Part shown: one piece after another, positions 11,872 through 25,274 of the stretch | How the letters are laid out: each line of letters starts with the position of its first letter | How positions within the stretch are numbered: the stretch's first letter is position 1 | Assembly (NCBI RefSeq): GCF_028389875.1 | Contig: NC_084666.1 | Span: 61,574,422 to 61,638,421, forward strand | Length of the DNA: 64,000 nucleotides | Direction of reading: 5' to 3' | Origin: Rhea pennata | Lineage: Eukaryota; Chordata; Aves; Rheiformes; Rheidae | Notes under the pieces: model-generated | Seen by the model: only the letters and a program-made list of their open reading frames with translations | Databases searched by the model: none | Told to the model about the DNA's origin: nothing | Program-made: the position numbers and the translations under genes

Positions 11872-12514
11872 TGGGAATCTTATTTGAAACTGTCCTAGAA
11901 GAAGGACTTTGATCTTTTCTCACTGCAATTCCATTGTCTCAACTTCTGTACTGGTTTTCTAAAAGCTCCCTGTGCAAAATAGATGAAAACTGTATAAAAT
12001 AAAGAGGATATACAATAAACTATCCTAGTTATACTTTATATCCCCAAACATACTAACAGCAACCATCCCTCTAATGTCGAGTTAAAGGAGAATATGAAGG
12101 CCTTTCTGTAAGGAGTAAAACTTCAAGTTACTTTTTCACTTTTCATTATTCCACAGGGTAGTCACTGTTTAAGTCACAGTTGTTTAAATCTGTAATTCAA
12201 ATGTAGACTTCCAGGTAGCATACTCAGCTGGTGCATTTTGGTGGCTGCATTTACCCAACAGGACACATTACAGATCATGTAGGTGAGTAATTAATGTCAT
12301 AAAATAGCTATTCCATTTCTGTCACTATAGACAAATCCTTATTCTGATTTTCCTGATTCTAACATGATGGTTTATCATTGCTAAATGGTGAAAATCACTG
12401 CATCTTACTGAAATGCTACTGTGATATACGTAACTAACTACTTTTCCATTGTTTTCCTTTAGTGTGGGTACTAATGTTTTTGAATGGTTTCTGTACATCT
12501 GCCCTCATCGTTTG
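11872..12514. other. intergenic, nothing recognised
   Basis: AT-rich sequence without coding, RNA or repeat signatures that I can identify. Confidence 0.55.
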
Positions 12515-12660
12515 CAGTGTAGGGCATCATTGCTATCCCTATTTTACATATAGAAATTAAGGCGCAGATTATTCCAAGGTCTTAAAAAAAGTCATGGACA
12601 AAGGCTGACAAAAACCCAGATGTCCTGAAGTTGAGCCTAATGTTTAAACCATAAGGTCGA
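12515..12660 (+). mobile_element. MIR/CORE-SINE-like ancient retroposon relic
   Basis: The order 'catcattgctatccctatt', 'ttacatatagaaattaagg', 'ttccaaggtctt' and 'aaacccagatgtcctgaag' parallels the MIR 3' half: 'attattatccccattttaca', 'gaggaaactgaggc', 'gcccaaggtcac', 'gaacccaggtctcctgac'. Similarity is weak and judged by eye. An L2-type LINE 3' end sharing this tail is an alternative. Confidence 0.45.
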
Positions 12661-14085
12661 CATTCCTCAAACACTTAATCTAGGGTGCTCTACTGGAATT
12701 TTGTAGTTGCAGTGTGCAGTAGTATCGTGGTAGACTGTTTGTTTAGCAGGTACGAGTTGAATATGGAGATGATGAGAAGATGTAGAATTTCTAATCATAT
12801 CTGAAGAGATTAGGGAGGCTGTGGTCAAATTTGAAAACTGGATACTACCTATTACCATGTTTTAGTAGTGAGGAGCTGAGGGTTGGGGGAATACCAAGGT
12901 TAACCTAATAATTTGTATCTTAAAATCTTTTTTAGCATCCAGTAATATGAGTAATAGTTTATCTATGATAATACCAAATATAGTTGTAGAACCCATTGTC
13001 TTCTAAATCTAGAAAGCTTTATGACAAAAAAGAACTTAATCTGTCACTGCCTTGTGATAGTTTCCCCAAAAATCATTAATTTCATTTTCTTTTTCATAGA
13101 GCAAGACGTAAGTAAGAGTAGAGTATTGCACTGCAAGACTATCAGTACTGCTAGGAAAGACTCATAGCTTTAACAACAAAAATAGGGCAGGTCTGAGAGT
13201 TTTTAATTACTGTTGTTTACAGGTTTGTGTGGGATACTTACTGGCTCAAACAGGCATTTCTTGAATTGCTAGATAGATATGACAGTAGTAAACCAAAATT
13301 GCTATTTAATATCAGTGATATTTCAGGTATCTACCATTCATTATATTTGTCTGTTAGTTTTCTCCTGCTTCATTAACTCTCTATCTCACATTCTTTTCTA
13401 GAATTTTACAAGCCTTATTTGTCTTTTTCTCCACTTGCAATCTTAAATTATTTTCATTATTTTACATGAAACAGTGGTGGTGCTCATAAAACCAGAGCTG
13501 CACTGTTTTTCTAAGCATGTTAGTATTTTAGCAATGCAGATATTTCCTGATCCATAATATGCAATAGACAGGTTACCCTGTGCAACTGGATGGAAGATTA
13601 AATCAGTGCTTTTGTTAGCCAGTGGAAGCACAGGCTTTTGCTGAATTATCCAGAATGCCTTTGCGTGACCATCTGTTTCAAGCGGAAATGAATCTTTGGC
13701 TCTAATTATAAATCTCTTATTATTTTTCTTTTCTTCTTTTCTAACCCAACTTGCCCTTTGGGAAATTGCTTGAAAGCTCCCTATATTGTATGAAATTATA
13801 TGGAATAGGATTACATGAATGGCTGATAATGTAATTTCATTTTTTCTTATTAGCCTTCCTATTAATAATTTTAAACCTATTTGTGCCGTTGGTGCAAGTT
13901 GAAGCAAAAAATCTATATTACAAAACTGTTTGCAAATTTGTTACAAGATAATGATTTATAAAGCAGTCTAAGTACAAACATGTTAAAACATATGGAAAAT
14001 CCACCCCAATCTTGCCAAGTCGTTCCAATGTTTAATTACCTGGATCACAAAAGATGTGCACCTTTTTTCTGATCTGTTTTTCTAT
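12661..14085. other. intergenic with an unusually open minus-strand segment
   Basis: No gene is recognised. The minus-strand frame 13443-13907 is open for 154 codons but resembles no family I know. Its AT-rich, homeodomain-type TAAT cores would also suit a conserved non-coding element, which cannot be judged without alignment. Confidence 0.5.
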
Positions 14086-14137
14086 TTTATTATATTATAT
14101 ATTATATTATATATAATATAATATAATATAATATAAT
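14086..14137. repeat. AT-rich pentanucleotide array with dyad symmetry
   Basis: TATTA-type units on the left pass into TAATA-type units on the right around about 14110, giving a near-palindrome of about 50 bp that could extrude a cruciform. Confidence 0.88.
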
Positions 14138-17100
14138 TCTTTATGTGATGCAAGTATGTATAAATTGAGAGCAATTCTGTGCTGTTCTCCAGTAAAGGAT
14201 TGCACATCTCAGTTAAGGTCTGTTGTTAAAGTGTTCTGTAGATTTCTTTCTGAGAGAGTGAAGTCTTTCTTTTAAATTAAATGAATGTGTGGGAGGAGGA
14301 GGAAGTGCAGAGCTCTGGGCTGGAGCGACAGAGGTTTGTCCTTACTACTGGTATGTTTCTCATGGGAGATCTTTGCTTTGATCCCGTCAGGACCAGTAAG
14401 GGCAGCTTTTCTTTCCCTTCCTCTTAGTAGAGTGGCTTCTCTTTCATTAATGTTGTTGGCAGTATACTGCATTTGGTTTATTCTAGCTGGGCAGGCCAAC
14501 ATGCCTTTCTCATCCATCATATACTTTTCTCTTCCGCCTACCCAGCCTGAATCATAGAACTGTCTTAACTTGCATCTTCTGTGGTGCAGAGTAACCACTC
14601 CTTTTTATGACCAAGAAAGAAAAGAAAAACAGAGTTACACTTCTTGGCACATTTTCCAGCTCCACTAGAGAATCTGGCCCTTGCTAGTCCATAAGAAGAC
14701 CTTGAGCAAGCAGAAGGATTGTCTTTCCTGCCAAGCTGTCTTTTTGAGTACAAGCCAGCTTGTAGCAACGCAGCATGGGGATGAGTCAGTGAAAAGTGGA
14801 ATTAGGTAAATGCTGTTAACTGTTGTTACAGAAATTTTTGCAGTGTCTCCAGACAACTGCGTTTTTTTCTCCATCCAAGAACCACAGAAGTGGGGAGGTA
14901 CATGAACACTCCTTATTAAAATCCTAGCGCATGTGCCAGTCTTCTCATAACTTTTACCCCTTCAGTTTTCAATTCTTATCCATATTCATCAGCAGCTTTT
15001 CGTGTGTGTCATCACAACACAGGCCTACAAGCAGCACCATTTATGAAATAGTTTATTTCATCCTCTTCTGAAAATAATTCCAATTTAGAAAAGTGCTAGA
15101 TTATCATTTTATCTTTTTGAAGGTATTTTCTCCCCAATGACCTGAGTATCTTTTAGCAAAGTAGTTTACTCAAATGATCTCATAAAATTCTTAAATTAAA
15201 AGCAATATTTTCTGAAAATAAAAATGGGAAGAAAGGAAAATGAGAAATATTCCTTGTTTGGTAAAGCTAGCTTTCCAGAAACTGATCCAGCTAAAGCATA
15301 CACAGGATAGAATAAAGATGATCTTTAATTTTTAGGAGACTCTTAGACATCTGAAAATGTCTCCATTCTTCCCTCTTGGTCAGTTTAGACTGTACTCCTT
15401 AGGTCCGTTCTAAGTGTAAATTTTGTACCAGGATAATTGTTGATGGGACTTTGTAGCAATGTGATTTTTGCATCAATATAATTAAACCAATACAATATGA
15501 CCATGATCACTGCTATGTTGGCGTAATGGGGTTTTGTAGTAACATACCAGTAGTTTTTTTCCCCCCCTTTCCATGCATAAAATGGATAGATATGCTAGTA
15601 CTGGCCTTTTTGGAGGCATAAATGTTTTTTGTGCCCTCATAAGGAAAATTTTCATGCTTTTCACTATTCTTGGTGCAAGGTAAAGAATCCTTCCTGCACA
15701 CTTTGAAAGTGCTTGACCGTCATAACACTTGTCTAATGTCTTTGAATAGTGTTGATCTGCCTGCCTTATCATTTCACAAGGTGATTTGTACAAGGCTTCT
15801 CTCCAAGTAAACTGCCCAGACCTCGACACCGGATGTCCTAGGTCTTTCATCCTAACGTTGTTGTATCGCCATGCTTTTCAACTATGTGCTTTCTATTTAT
15901 TAAGCACTAGCACAGAAAGTGTACCTATGCTAAAGCAAAAGTTTGATCTAGCTTTTAAAGGAGTCTTGAGAAGGTTTAGCTATTAGCTTATAGAATGGCA
16001 GAGGCAGTATCTTCACATTCCTCCCATCTCCTCCCCCCCACCATTTCTGTATTATATTGAATGAATGAAAGTGATTTGCTATGATTCATTCTCATTGCCT
16101 CCCAAGCTGTGCTCTTCTCTTCAAAGTACAATATTTCTTTTCATGTTCTCAGTGAATTTTCACTACATTCTCATCCTCTTAGGAACAGCTGTGACTTCTT
16201 TCTCCTGTGTTTCTGAGACAGAAGCTCAAGGCAGATCTAAAGTATGGGTATCTGAGGAACATGAGAGAATAGCTGATATTATACCTGGAATCAACTTTGT
16301 GAATCTCTCACAGAATAACACATCAGCTCTTGGCAAAAGGAAGTCTGCTTTTAGAGCTGTTTAACTGGACCTTAAAGTTTCTGGGATATTAAATGTAAAA
16401 TAATGAAATTAGGGAAGAGATGGAAGATACCTTAAGATCGTGTTCATTTCCGTGCGAAAGAAGGATGGCTCTTCCACTTGGCCTCTGACAAAAATATATT
16501 CAATATTGGACAGATATAACTGGCTTGTGTAAAGCAGGAAGGATCTTGATGTTTCAAGCAGTACTTCATGTATGCTTGAAGGACAAACAGCAAGGGCATT
16601 CATCTGGATTTTTGCACTAGCAAATGAGTGTTTTAAAGGTATTGTCTGTGATGTCTATGTATGTATTTGGTACTAGAAAGATAAGCCAAGAGACTTGCAA
16701 TCATTATCTTATGATACAGTTAACAGTTACTATCTCAGCAAGAAATATAGTTTCATTAAGGAAGCTGCTCCTGGAATTCGGGCATCTTTGCTTTTCCATT
16801 CATAAATCTACTGAATCAATGTATTTTGAGTGTTTATCACTAGTAGTAGGTGCTCTCTCTACCTATACTCCTTAGGAAATGAAGCTTTCAGTTTTTCTTC
16901 TGGTTTCCAGCTGCTCTGCTTTGGGACACGAAACGTATCAGACTCATTAAATCTACAGGATTTGGAAGCTGCTCTTGTGGTTACACCACAGACAATATTG
17001 CATGCGAGACCCAAGTGCTGTAACACTTTGGCATGAAGCACGGTGCATGCAAGAGTTTAGCAGCACTTCCAGAACTGACTCTAACACGTCTCCTGTTTTT

Positions 17101-18581
17101 CAGCTGCAGACTAAAAGGTGTTTTTTTAAAAAAAGTCGGAAGTTAAACAGATGTCCTTGGAGAAGCTGGAGGTGGAAATATTTCTCAAATGAGCAATTTC
17201 ACACACGCAGAGTGGAGGCTGCCTTGGTAGGTTTCTCAAGAGACCAGCAACCTTTTCAGCAGGTCATGGGGAGAAGAGCTGCTTTATACTTTTCTACTTT
17301 GATTTTGTTGGTAAACACAATACAGTGCTTTGTGTTGAATGCCAAGAGCACATAAAGTCCTAAGGGACTAGATTTCCCCAGGCCAAGAAAGAACATTACT
17401 TGAACATTATTTTTTAAAAACATGGATAAGCCAGCCATGCTACTAGGCCATTTTAATTGCTTCAAACTTTAAACACAGATGCAGAGGCTGTTCAAAATAA
17501 ATGAACTGTATGCTTACAAACCTTTTTTTTTCCCCCGAAGAGAGGTCAAGTTGCAATTGTCAGTAAATAACAGATAAAGTAGAAGCAACTTCTGTGCCAC
17601 TCTTGATGGATGGCAGGGAAAAGCAGAAGGAAACATTAGGTAGGAAATTATTAGTTGGTAAAGGGGGAGGTGGGGAAGAAGGAATCTTTTCATTTCCTTT
17701 CGGCTGGCTGTTTCTTGAATTTAACACAGCTAACCTGAAATACACTTCCCCCCCCCCACAACTCTGCTTCTCTTTTGCTTTTGCACTGCTTTTATCTACA
17801 GTGTGAAATTCCAAGTTACTGTGAAAAAACTATCCAAGGAATAGTCTTGGCAATACTGCAAACAGAAAGTACAGGAAACCTTACAAGAGTTTGTTCCAGC
17901 AACATTGCCATCCACGTTTCACAGCGGCAAGGACATTCAAATCGAACACCATCTTTTCCCATATACAGAACCTTGCTGAGGTAAAAGTAGTGGGAACAGA
18001 AAATTTTAAATTATACCATAATCATGACTCCCTGTAACAAAGGACATTCATCAATGACAAAAATTTCACCAACTAAAAAGGGGCCAACATAATAAATTCA
18101 TTTACTGCGTGATGCACCGGCCATCAAAGAGGAAAGCACAGGGGGAAAACTTAAGGGCAAACACTTCTCTGCTAGTTTTTGTAGTCGTGATTGGCAACCA
18201 TTTGTAAGTGAAGAAGAGCTGGTACAGTAATGAATATTGGAAAAAGGAAGGTAATGTCTCATTCATTTACTTCAAGTGCTGTTTAATACCATCGCTTCTG
18301 TTCTAGTGTGCCGGTGACCTTTCTTTAGGACATATTTTTTAATGTCATTGATCCTAGGTTAACTTTATGAAAGCATATATAAGTAAAGAAACAAGGTGTA
18401 TTCATTTGAGGGGAGGAGGGGTGTTTGGCCCTTCCAGTACTCTTAAGAAGGCCTGTTTTAGCTGCTGAGCTTTACTGCATGGGTGTATTGGCTTCAGTCT
18501 ATCACTGTTATAAAATGCTAATTTTCCTATTAAGCTCTTTGTCCCATCTCAAAAGTCTGCAAGGTAAAGGGGTCCTGAACA
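14138..18581. other. intergenic, nothing recognised
   Basis: No coding gene is seen. C-runs occur near 15551 and 17747. A minus-strand open frame at 15482-15850 (122 codons) has no recognisable domain. GC content is locally higher at 14280-14780, but without CpG enrichment. Confidence 0.55.
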
Positions 18582-18602
18582 CCCCCCTTCCCCCCCCCCC
18601 CC
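18582..18602. repeat. poly-C tract
   Basis: Two adjacent C-runs (6 and 13 bases) separated by TT. On the complement this is a long G-run. Confidence 0.9.
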
Positions 18603-20839
18603 TTTTCTGGCCAAGAGAACATTCCTTGGGTGAAGACACTATCAAGAACATTAAAGGACCTGCCTCCAAGCCCTGTCAAGGAAGCCGAGCCATGCTGCCT
18701 TTGTCATTAAAATATGGAGGCCTTCACTGCTGAAAGAGCGTAAGATTTTTAAGAGAATAAAGGTGATTCAGATCTGTCTTAGCTGATTTCTCCCTGTGTT
18801 TAAGTGCTGTCCTCCTTGAATGACACAAACTCAGCTTTGGCTTGTAAATAGTGTCCTATAGTTTTCAAAGCTCTTCATGGTGCCCCTAAAGGAAAGGTAA
18901 CATATCCAAAGATACATTGAGAAGTATATTGACATAATTGCTCGTCAGTATGGTTTTAATCTCGGTTTTGCTTTAAGTTTGCTATGTAACTAACACTTTT
19001 AAAGTTTATTATTTTTAGAATTATTTGGATTTTAGGCAGTAGATGTGTGTTATTTATTTATTGGTTCTATTGAATTTTCTCAATTCTCTTTTGGAATTGA
19101 CAGACATTTATGTCTAATTCTGGCAACTGCAGTAACCGCATAACCCTGAACATGCTGTGTAACCAGCCTTTGTTCATTTAGGAAAAATCATCAGAGCAGT
19201 CTCCTGTTTTAAACTAAACAGTTTAGAAAATGTTTATATAGCAGTATGAATGTGCATAAATGTAAACAATTAGGCATATCACAAAATATTTTTTTTTCAG
19301 TAATTTCATCAGTAAAAACTTGGAAAACTTGTGTTTGTTATTTTCTAAAATATAACATTGGAATCATTTTGGGGAATAGATTTCACCAGTTAAATTAAGT
19401 GCTGAGTAAAACCTCTGTGAAAATGCAAAGATTTGGCTCAATAAATTAGAATGTTCTGCTACTAGCCAGGAAAGAGCAGAAAAACAGTCACATTTTGGAC
19501 TGGTGACTATATTGCAAGTAAAATGTAATTGCTAAATAAGAATGACTGCTGATGAGTTAGAGTCTAACTAGCACAGGGTTCAAAACGTAAAATCTGGCCT
19601 CAAGCATTAAGAGTAAATCAGGGATAGAAATATTATTTTGGTACAGTTCTGTTCCAATTTTTGAGCCTACAGCACTAACTCCAAAAGGTGTTCTGGAGCC
19701 TATTTTCCCATTGTGATGTTTAAGCTCCTATTCAAAGATTTGTTTCAAACTGCGTAGGATGAGTCAAAATCTAAAGAAAAAAAATTAAAATATATTCTTA
19801 AGGTATTGCAGGAACAGGCATAATTTCTTTACAAATAATGATTTTCAGGCAGAAAATGGTAACTGTGTAGAAGGGTGAAACATTAAAAATACTTGATTGC
19901 ACTAAATAATTTAATAATTTTTCTGATTGTGATAACCTTTTCTTTTTCTCACTCAGTTGATCTGCATGTGATGAGTTACTAGAAAAGGGCACAGAAAGGG
20001 GGGAAAAAAAGAAAAAAGAATCAACTCATTCAGAATGACTTAAGTAAAAACAGATGACAGTTAGAAGATGGCTTTCAGTAGCTTTTATGTTAGAACAACA
20101 GTATTCATTATTAAAGAACTATTATATAGGGAGCCATATATAGAGTACTGGGAAAATGTTAGGAAGTACACATTTTTTTCAGCTGTAACATTATCTTCCA
20201 AAATAACATACATAAGCACACACATACTATGTTTGCAATAAAATTGACGCATAAGGAAAAAAGTGTCCTCATTACAATCTCTAAATAAAATTATTTCTTG
20301 TACGCTGCACGCACGCAAACACAAAATCAATAGTCATCTTCTGTTTTTAATGGTAGCTTTCGTTACTTTTCCTCTGGCCAACATAAATAGGTATGAAATC
20401 TTTGAATTATTCCATATTGGTCAAGTTGTTATAAAGGAAGATTCTGTATACTTATGTTTTGTATAACAGGACTGATATGGCAAGGAAAGTAAGTAAATCT
20501 ATGTGTTAAGGAAAAAGAAAAGGAAATAAGGAATATTTTTACAAATTACTCAGTTAACTTCAAAACCAAATTCCATTCTTTTTTATAGTAGCAGTGCCAG
20601 ATGCTTCAGAAAAAGGTACAAGAACCTACCTATAGCTTTCCAAACTGGCTCTCACTCTAGTTTCCAATAGTTACATATCAACCTAAATCACTGTACATGG
20701 CATTTAATATGCAAAAAAATTTGATATTCTTGATGTCTTTACAAATCTGTAGAGCCTCTTTGTGACTCTTGGTAAGCTTTTGGACTTGATGACTTGTGGT
20801 AACATTGAGTTCCACGTTTAGTTACTGAGAGGTTTTTTG
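18603..20839. other. intergenic, nothing recognised
   Basis: AT-rich non-coding DNA. I see no repeat family, RNA gene or conserved domain. Confidence 0.55.
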
Positions 20840-21070
20840 GTGTCAGTTTTGATTTTCACACCTCTAATTTAATTGAACATCATCCTGTTCCTGGGTGATG
20901 AGGTATAGAGACAGAAGCTTCGGAGTCACCTCCTTTATTTGGTATACTTCATCACATCCACCGTCCGAGTTTCTCTTTCAAATGCAGAGTCTCAAACCTT
21001 TCCGTCCTTTATGAAATCCGAGACTTTTTAATCCCTTAATCGTTTGTTCTCTTAATTCTTCTACAGTGTA
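20840..21070 (-). mobile_element. ancient CR1/L3-like LINE fragment
   Basis: In the + orientation the blocks 'catcatcctgttcctggg', 'acctcctttatttggtat', 'tcatcacatcc' and 'gagactttttaatccctta' follow the order of the reverse complement of old sauropsid CR1 copies ('...tatcatatcccccctta...agtcttattaatctctc...'). The copy is strongly decayed. Identification is by recall and moderate. Confidence 0.5.
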
Positions 21071-24000
21071 TTTCATGAAGTGAGGTATCAAGTGCTGTGC
21101 AGACTGTCTGCAGAGAAATATGTTGTTGCTTCATACAAAGGCACTACAACATTTGCCTTATTCGTCAGCTTATTCCTTTATGCATCCTACCATCTTGCTC
21201 CTGTTTTTTTTTTCACTGCTGCATATTTCTCAGCTTCTTCAGTAAAGTTTATTCTGAAATATCAGTGAAGTAAAACAAAGCTAACTGATTAGAAAGGGAT
21301 ATAATTTACTAAATATGTTCAAGCTTGAAGAAATTTAAGAAATCTTTTTTGCTCCCAAAGTGGTTATAAGTGGTTATTGCACAAAGGAAACATTCATCTT
21401 CTGCTAAGATTTTACTTTTCTCTTATTCCTTTGTTTCTCCTGTACATGAAATAAATCATCCATGCTGAAAATGATTGTGACAGTGTGAGTACCGAAAACC
21501 CTTAATCGTACAATAAGCAGAGAAAAGATAGATGTACTTGGAGGTATAGCCTCAGTGCTGATTACATTAGATTATTTACTTTTCTTTTGAAGATTCTTCT
21601 AAGAAATGGCTTCTGTGTCAGTTTGTGTTGATGTGACTATCAGACTTGATTAGCGAACATATTCTTGTGTTCGAGATTGTGTAAAATTCTTGAGAGAGAG
21701 CACAGGTGACAAAGATGCCTCACATTTTCCTCATAACTGTAGGAAAATCTTGTTACATGTACTTTATATTGCTATGACTTTGAGACCCCTAGGAAGCCGT
21801 TACTGAGACACATATCAAATATGGACATGGTGCATCCTGCTCATAATGTTAGTTGTTCACTGTGACTGTCTACTTCACAGTGCTAAAGCAAAGGCTTGGC
21901 AAGCACAGGCAGAAAGAGAATCCAACCGCAAAGTGAAAGCAGCATCTCAAGGCAGCAAAATCTTTAGGCAGTAAGGATTTGATATTATTATGTGCAATGT
22001 CCAAGGAAACGAACTGTAATAGGCAAAAGGGAAGTTACGAAGTATTCAGATCCACCTCATATGGCAAACATATTCTGATACTGTTTTCATATGTTTCATG
22101 TAATCAAGTGTTTTTTCTGGAAGGTATGAAAGATGAAAGGAGCAACAGTGGTTTTTGAAAGCCACTAATTCCTGGCTGAGAAATGTTTGAGAAGGTTGCC
22201 ATGTCCAGTAGAAATGCTGAGAAATTGCTAGGCAGGTGCAATGTAAAGGTACCCACAAGATTTTAAACTCTGAATCCACATTATTAAAATGTTACGAGGC
22301 TTCTGTTCAATAACTACATCGTGGTCAGAACATAGTTTTACATCTTTGAAAGGTTACATTATGCTTTCCTACAGCAATACCCTAGCACTACTCAAGAGCA
22401 CGAGTTTCCTGCCAGCTTAGAAAGACATTTTACCTACTACAAGCATGAAAACCCTTTGGAATAAACAGAACTCCAAATGAGTTCTGCAGACTTTGGATTA
22501 GGTACAAAATGCTGCAAGTTGAAATTCTTACCAATACGCTTGTACAAAGACTGCACAGAGATCTCTTCAGTTCCTCTAGGAAACTCTTATCTACAAAAAT
22601 TCCCAAATTCTCCATTATTGCTCAGAAATTATCATATAGGCAGTAAAAATAGTGGGTTTTTTTCTGACTTGGCTGGAACCATATAATGACTCTCAGTATG
22701 TAATAATATTTTCCCCTTGGAGTTTAGAGAATAAGAGTTAAGAGAGCTCAAATCCTTTATTATTTTTGGGCAGCTGTAAAGGAAAGTACTTTGCGTTTGG
22801 TAGAGAGAAGTTACTTGAGCATGTATTTTAAATTGAAAGTGTTCACAAAAAACAAAGTGACCTAAATGAAACTATCATAGTTATTCGTGAGCTTTAATAG
22901 TTCCTTTAATTTGATTAAGGTGTGGGGGAAATCATTACTACAAAAAAGGATTAAAAAATCTAGTTGATCATAGTTCCACATTTTTAGGAAGATGATTATT
23001 GTGCATTTTCAATGAAATTTAAACAATTTATTTCTAGAAAGTGAATCAAACCCTGCTCAATTCATGTAACAATCTGAATATTGTGACTGCAACGTTTTCT
23101 TCCAAATCTCAGTGGAACAGCTATTGAGTTTATGCAAACTGTCACAGGTCATTAGGGTTTCTGTTTATGAGTTTCGTTTTATTGGTAGCTGAACTGTTGA
23201 AGTCTAAAGCTGAAGGGGACTTCTGCATGTAGCTTGAGAGAATGTTCAGAAATATTTATAGTCAAGAATCACACAGAAAGAGAATCAGTGAAAAATTATG
23301 TAACATCAAGAATGTCATAAATTGACTAGCTTTGTACAAAAAGAGAGAATAAGTATAAAAAATGGTGGCCTAAATGTACAAATCAAAGCTATATGTGAGC
23401 ATTTAAGTCAAGCATGTATCCAAATACTAGTTTTACTGAGACCTTAGGGTCCCTGGGTAACTTCACCTTTGTGAGAATGTTGTCTAGAACTCCAGCATGA
23501 ACATGCCACATACAGCATTTGCGAAAGTAATGTTTTTGCTTCCAGCACTGAGGGATCCAGGATATTTACTTATTCCATTTTTACCAAAGTTTATTATTGG
23601 TTCTTTTAATAAGGCACATGAGAATGATGTTTATTTCCTGAGAGAGGCACATCAAGTTGGAAGAATGAACATCCATTCTATCAGGTGGCTATGGAAATAC
23701 TATCATACCTGAAACACTAGTAATCTGTGTTTCATGACTCAGTATTGAACTTACCCTTATCCTAGATAGTCAGTTTTATTGTTTCCATGAGGGATTGACA
23801 TGTGATTTGCATTTCTTTTGCTTTTACTTTATCTCCTCTACACACAAGCTAAAAATTTTAGGAGCCAGTCTGGCTAATACAGTCTTCGTCTTATTTACAT
23901 GAAAAGGAAAGGAAAGAATGGAGGGGAGAATGTCTGGGCAAAAAATAGAAGACAAATTTGAAGCTGTAGAAAAAATAATTATACTTACCAGAGTGCAGCA

Positions 24001-25209
24001 ATTTAAATGTATCATAAATGGGGTCAAATAAAAACAAATGTAAAAAACATACCAAATCAGATATGCCTTTATTTTTCTGTAATTTTATAGTTCAATCCAT
24101 CTGGCTTTTTCAGGGAAGTGCCTCATATGCCATGATTATTACTAGTGATAGCTGTCATTTGTTGGTAGTTCTTCCCAAATTGCTCAAGGCAGTCAGATAA
24201 ACAAGCCTGCTTGCCTACTGTTACCAGTTTTTACTCGTTCAGTTATGCCTTTCCCTTTTTGTCAGAACTCTCTCTTCTGGCCACCATATTCGAGCGTTAA
24301 ACTGGGAAACTCATATGTGATTTGTGAAGCATATATAGACAATGAAATATTGACTCATTGATAAATAATGTTTATACTTTAAAATATATGCGTTGATGAA
24401 ATGTAAATATATATTCCCTTAAATATCATCGTTTTTTTCATGCAGAAGCCTTTGTAACGCTTCTGGAGAAAGATCAGTCAGATGGGGAATAGAAACAGAC
24501 TAGTTCCCTTTATCTGACAACCTACATAGTGGGAAAATGATAATTCCTAGTATTCTTCGTGACCTGCCACCAGATTTGTCACTTTGAAAAATAAGAATAA
24601 GCTGTTAAATTAATTTTTCTCATATTGATTCCCTTTTGCCAAATTCATTAGACTTTCCTATCCCTGCATAAGAAGGCCCAAATACTGATCTGTGTAAAAC
24701 TTGGCAGAAAAATGCATTGCCTCCACCAAGTGATTCATTTATATTTCATTGTTTTAAAAGGTTTCTTCTGTACATATTTAATACTTGATGGATATATAGA
24801 GACCAATACTGAAACAGAGAACTTAAAAAATGTTGACTGCTAACTTCCGTGGTTCCTTTTTAATCAGAAAAGAATTAACAGTTCAATCCTAACACAAGAC
24901 TGATCAGATTTTTACAATTTGTGAATAACTGCATAAATACTAACTTCTGTCCAAATACTTGCAGTTAACAGAAAGCATGAATTTGTAAATACTTGCAAAC
25001 AAGAATCTAGCAAGGGTTCATCAATGTTCTTGCAAATGTGTTTTATTATTCAAATTGACAATATTAGGCACAAAATCTATTTGAATCAAAATTGGGTTTG
25101 TATCTCATTATCTAAAATACAGAAAGTCTGCACGTATCTTCCATGCTTCTAGTACTTGATAGCAAAAACCTTTAATTGACTATTTATTGGCTATTTCTTT
25201 GCATTTCAG
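21071..25209. other. intergenic, nothing recognised
   Basis: AT-rich single-copy-looking DNA with only short spurious open frames. Confidence 0.55.
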
Positions 25210-25274
25210 CTAATTCAGGGAGACCAGTGTGATTCAAGCTTACCACTTTCACTGAGAATGAAGACAGCTACAAG
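25210..25274 (+). other. exon-like segment with strong splice sites (hypothetical)
   Basis: A pyrimidine-rich TATTTCTTTGCATTTCAG precedes this 65-base segment, and CAAG|GTAAGTAT follows it, an essentially consensus U1 donor. No reading frame with known homology spans it. It could be a lncRNA exon, a remote 5' exon of CAMK2D, or chance. Confidence 0.25.
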
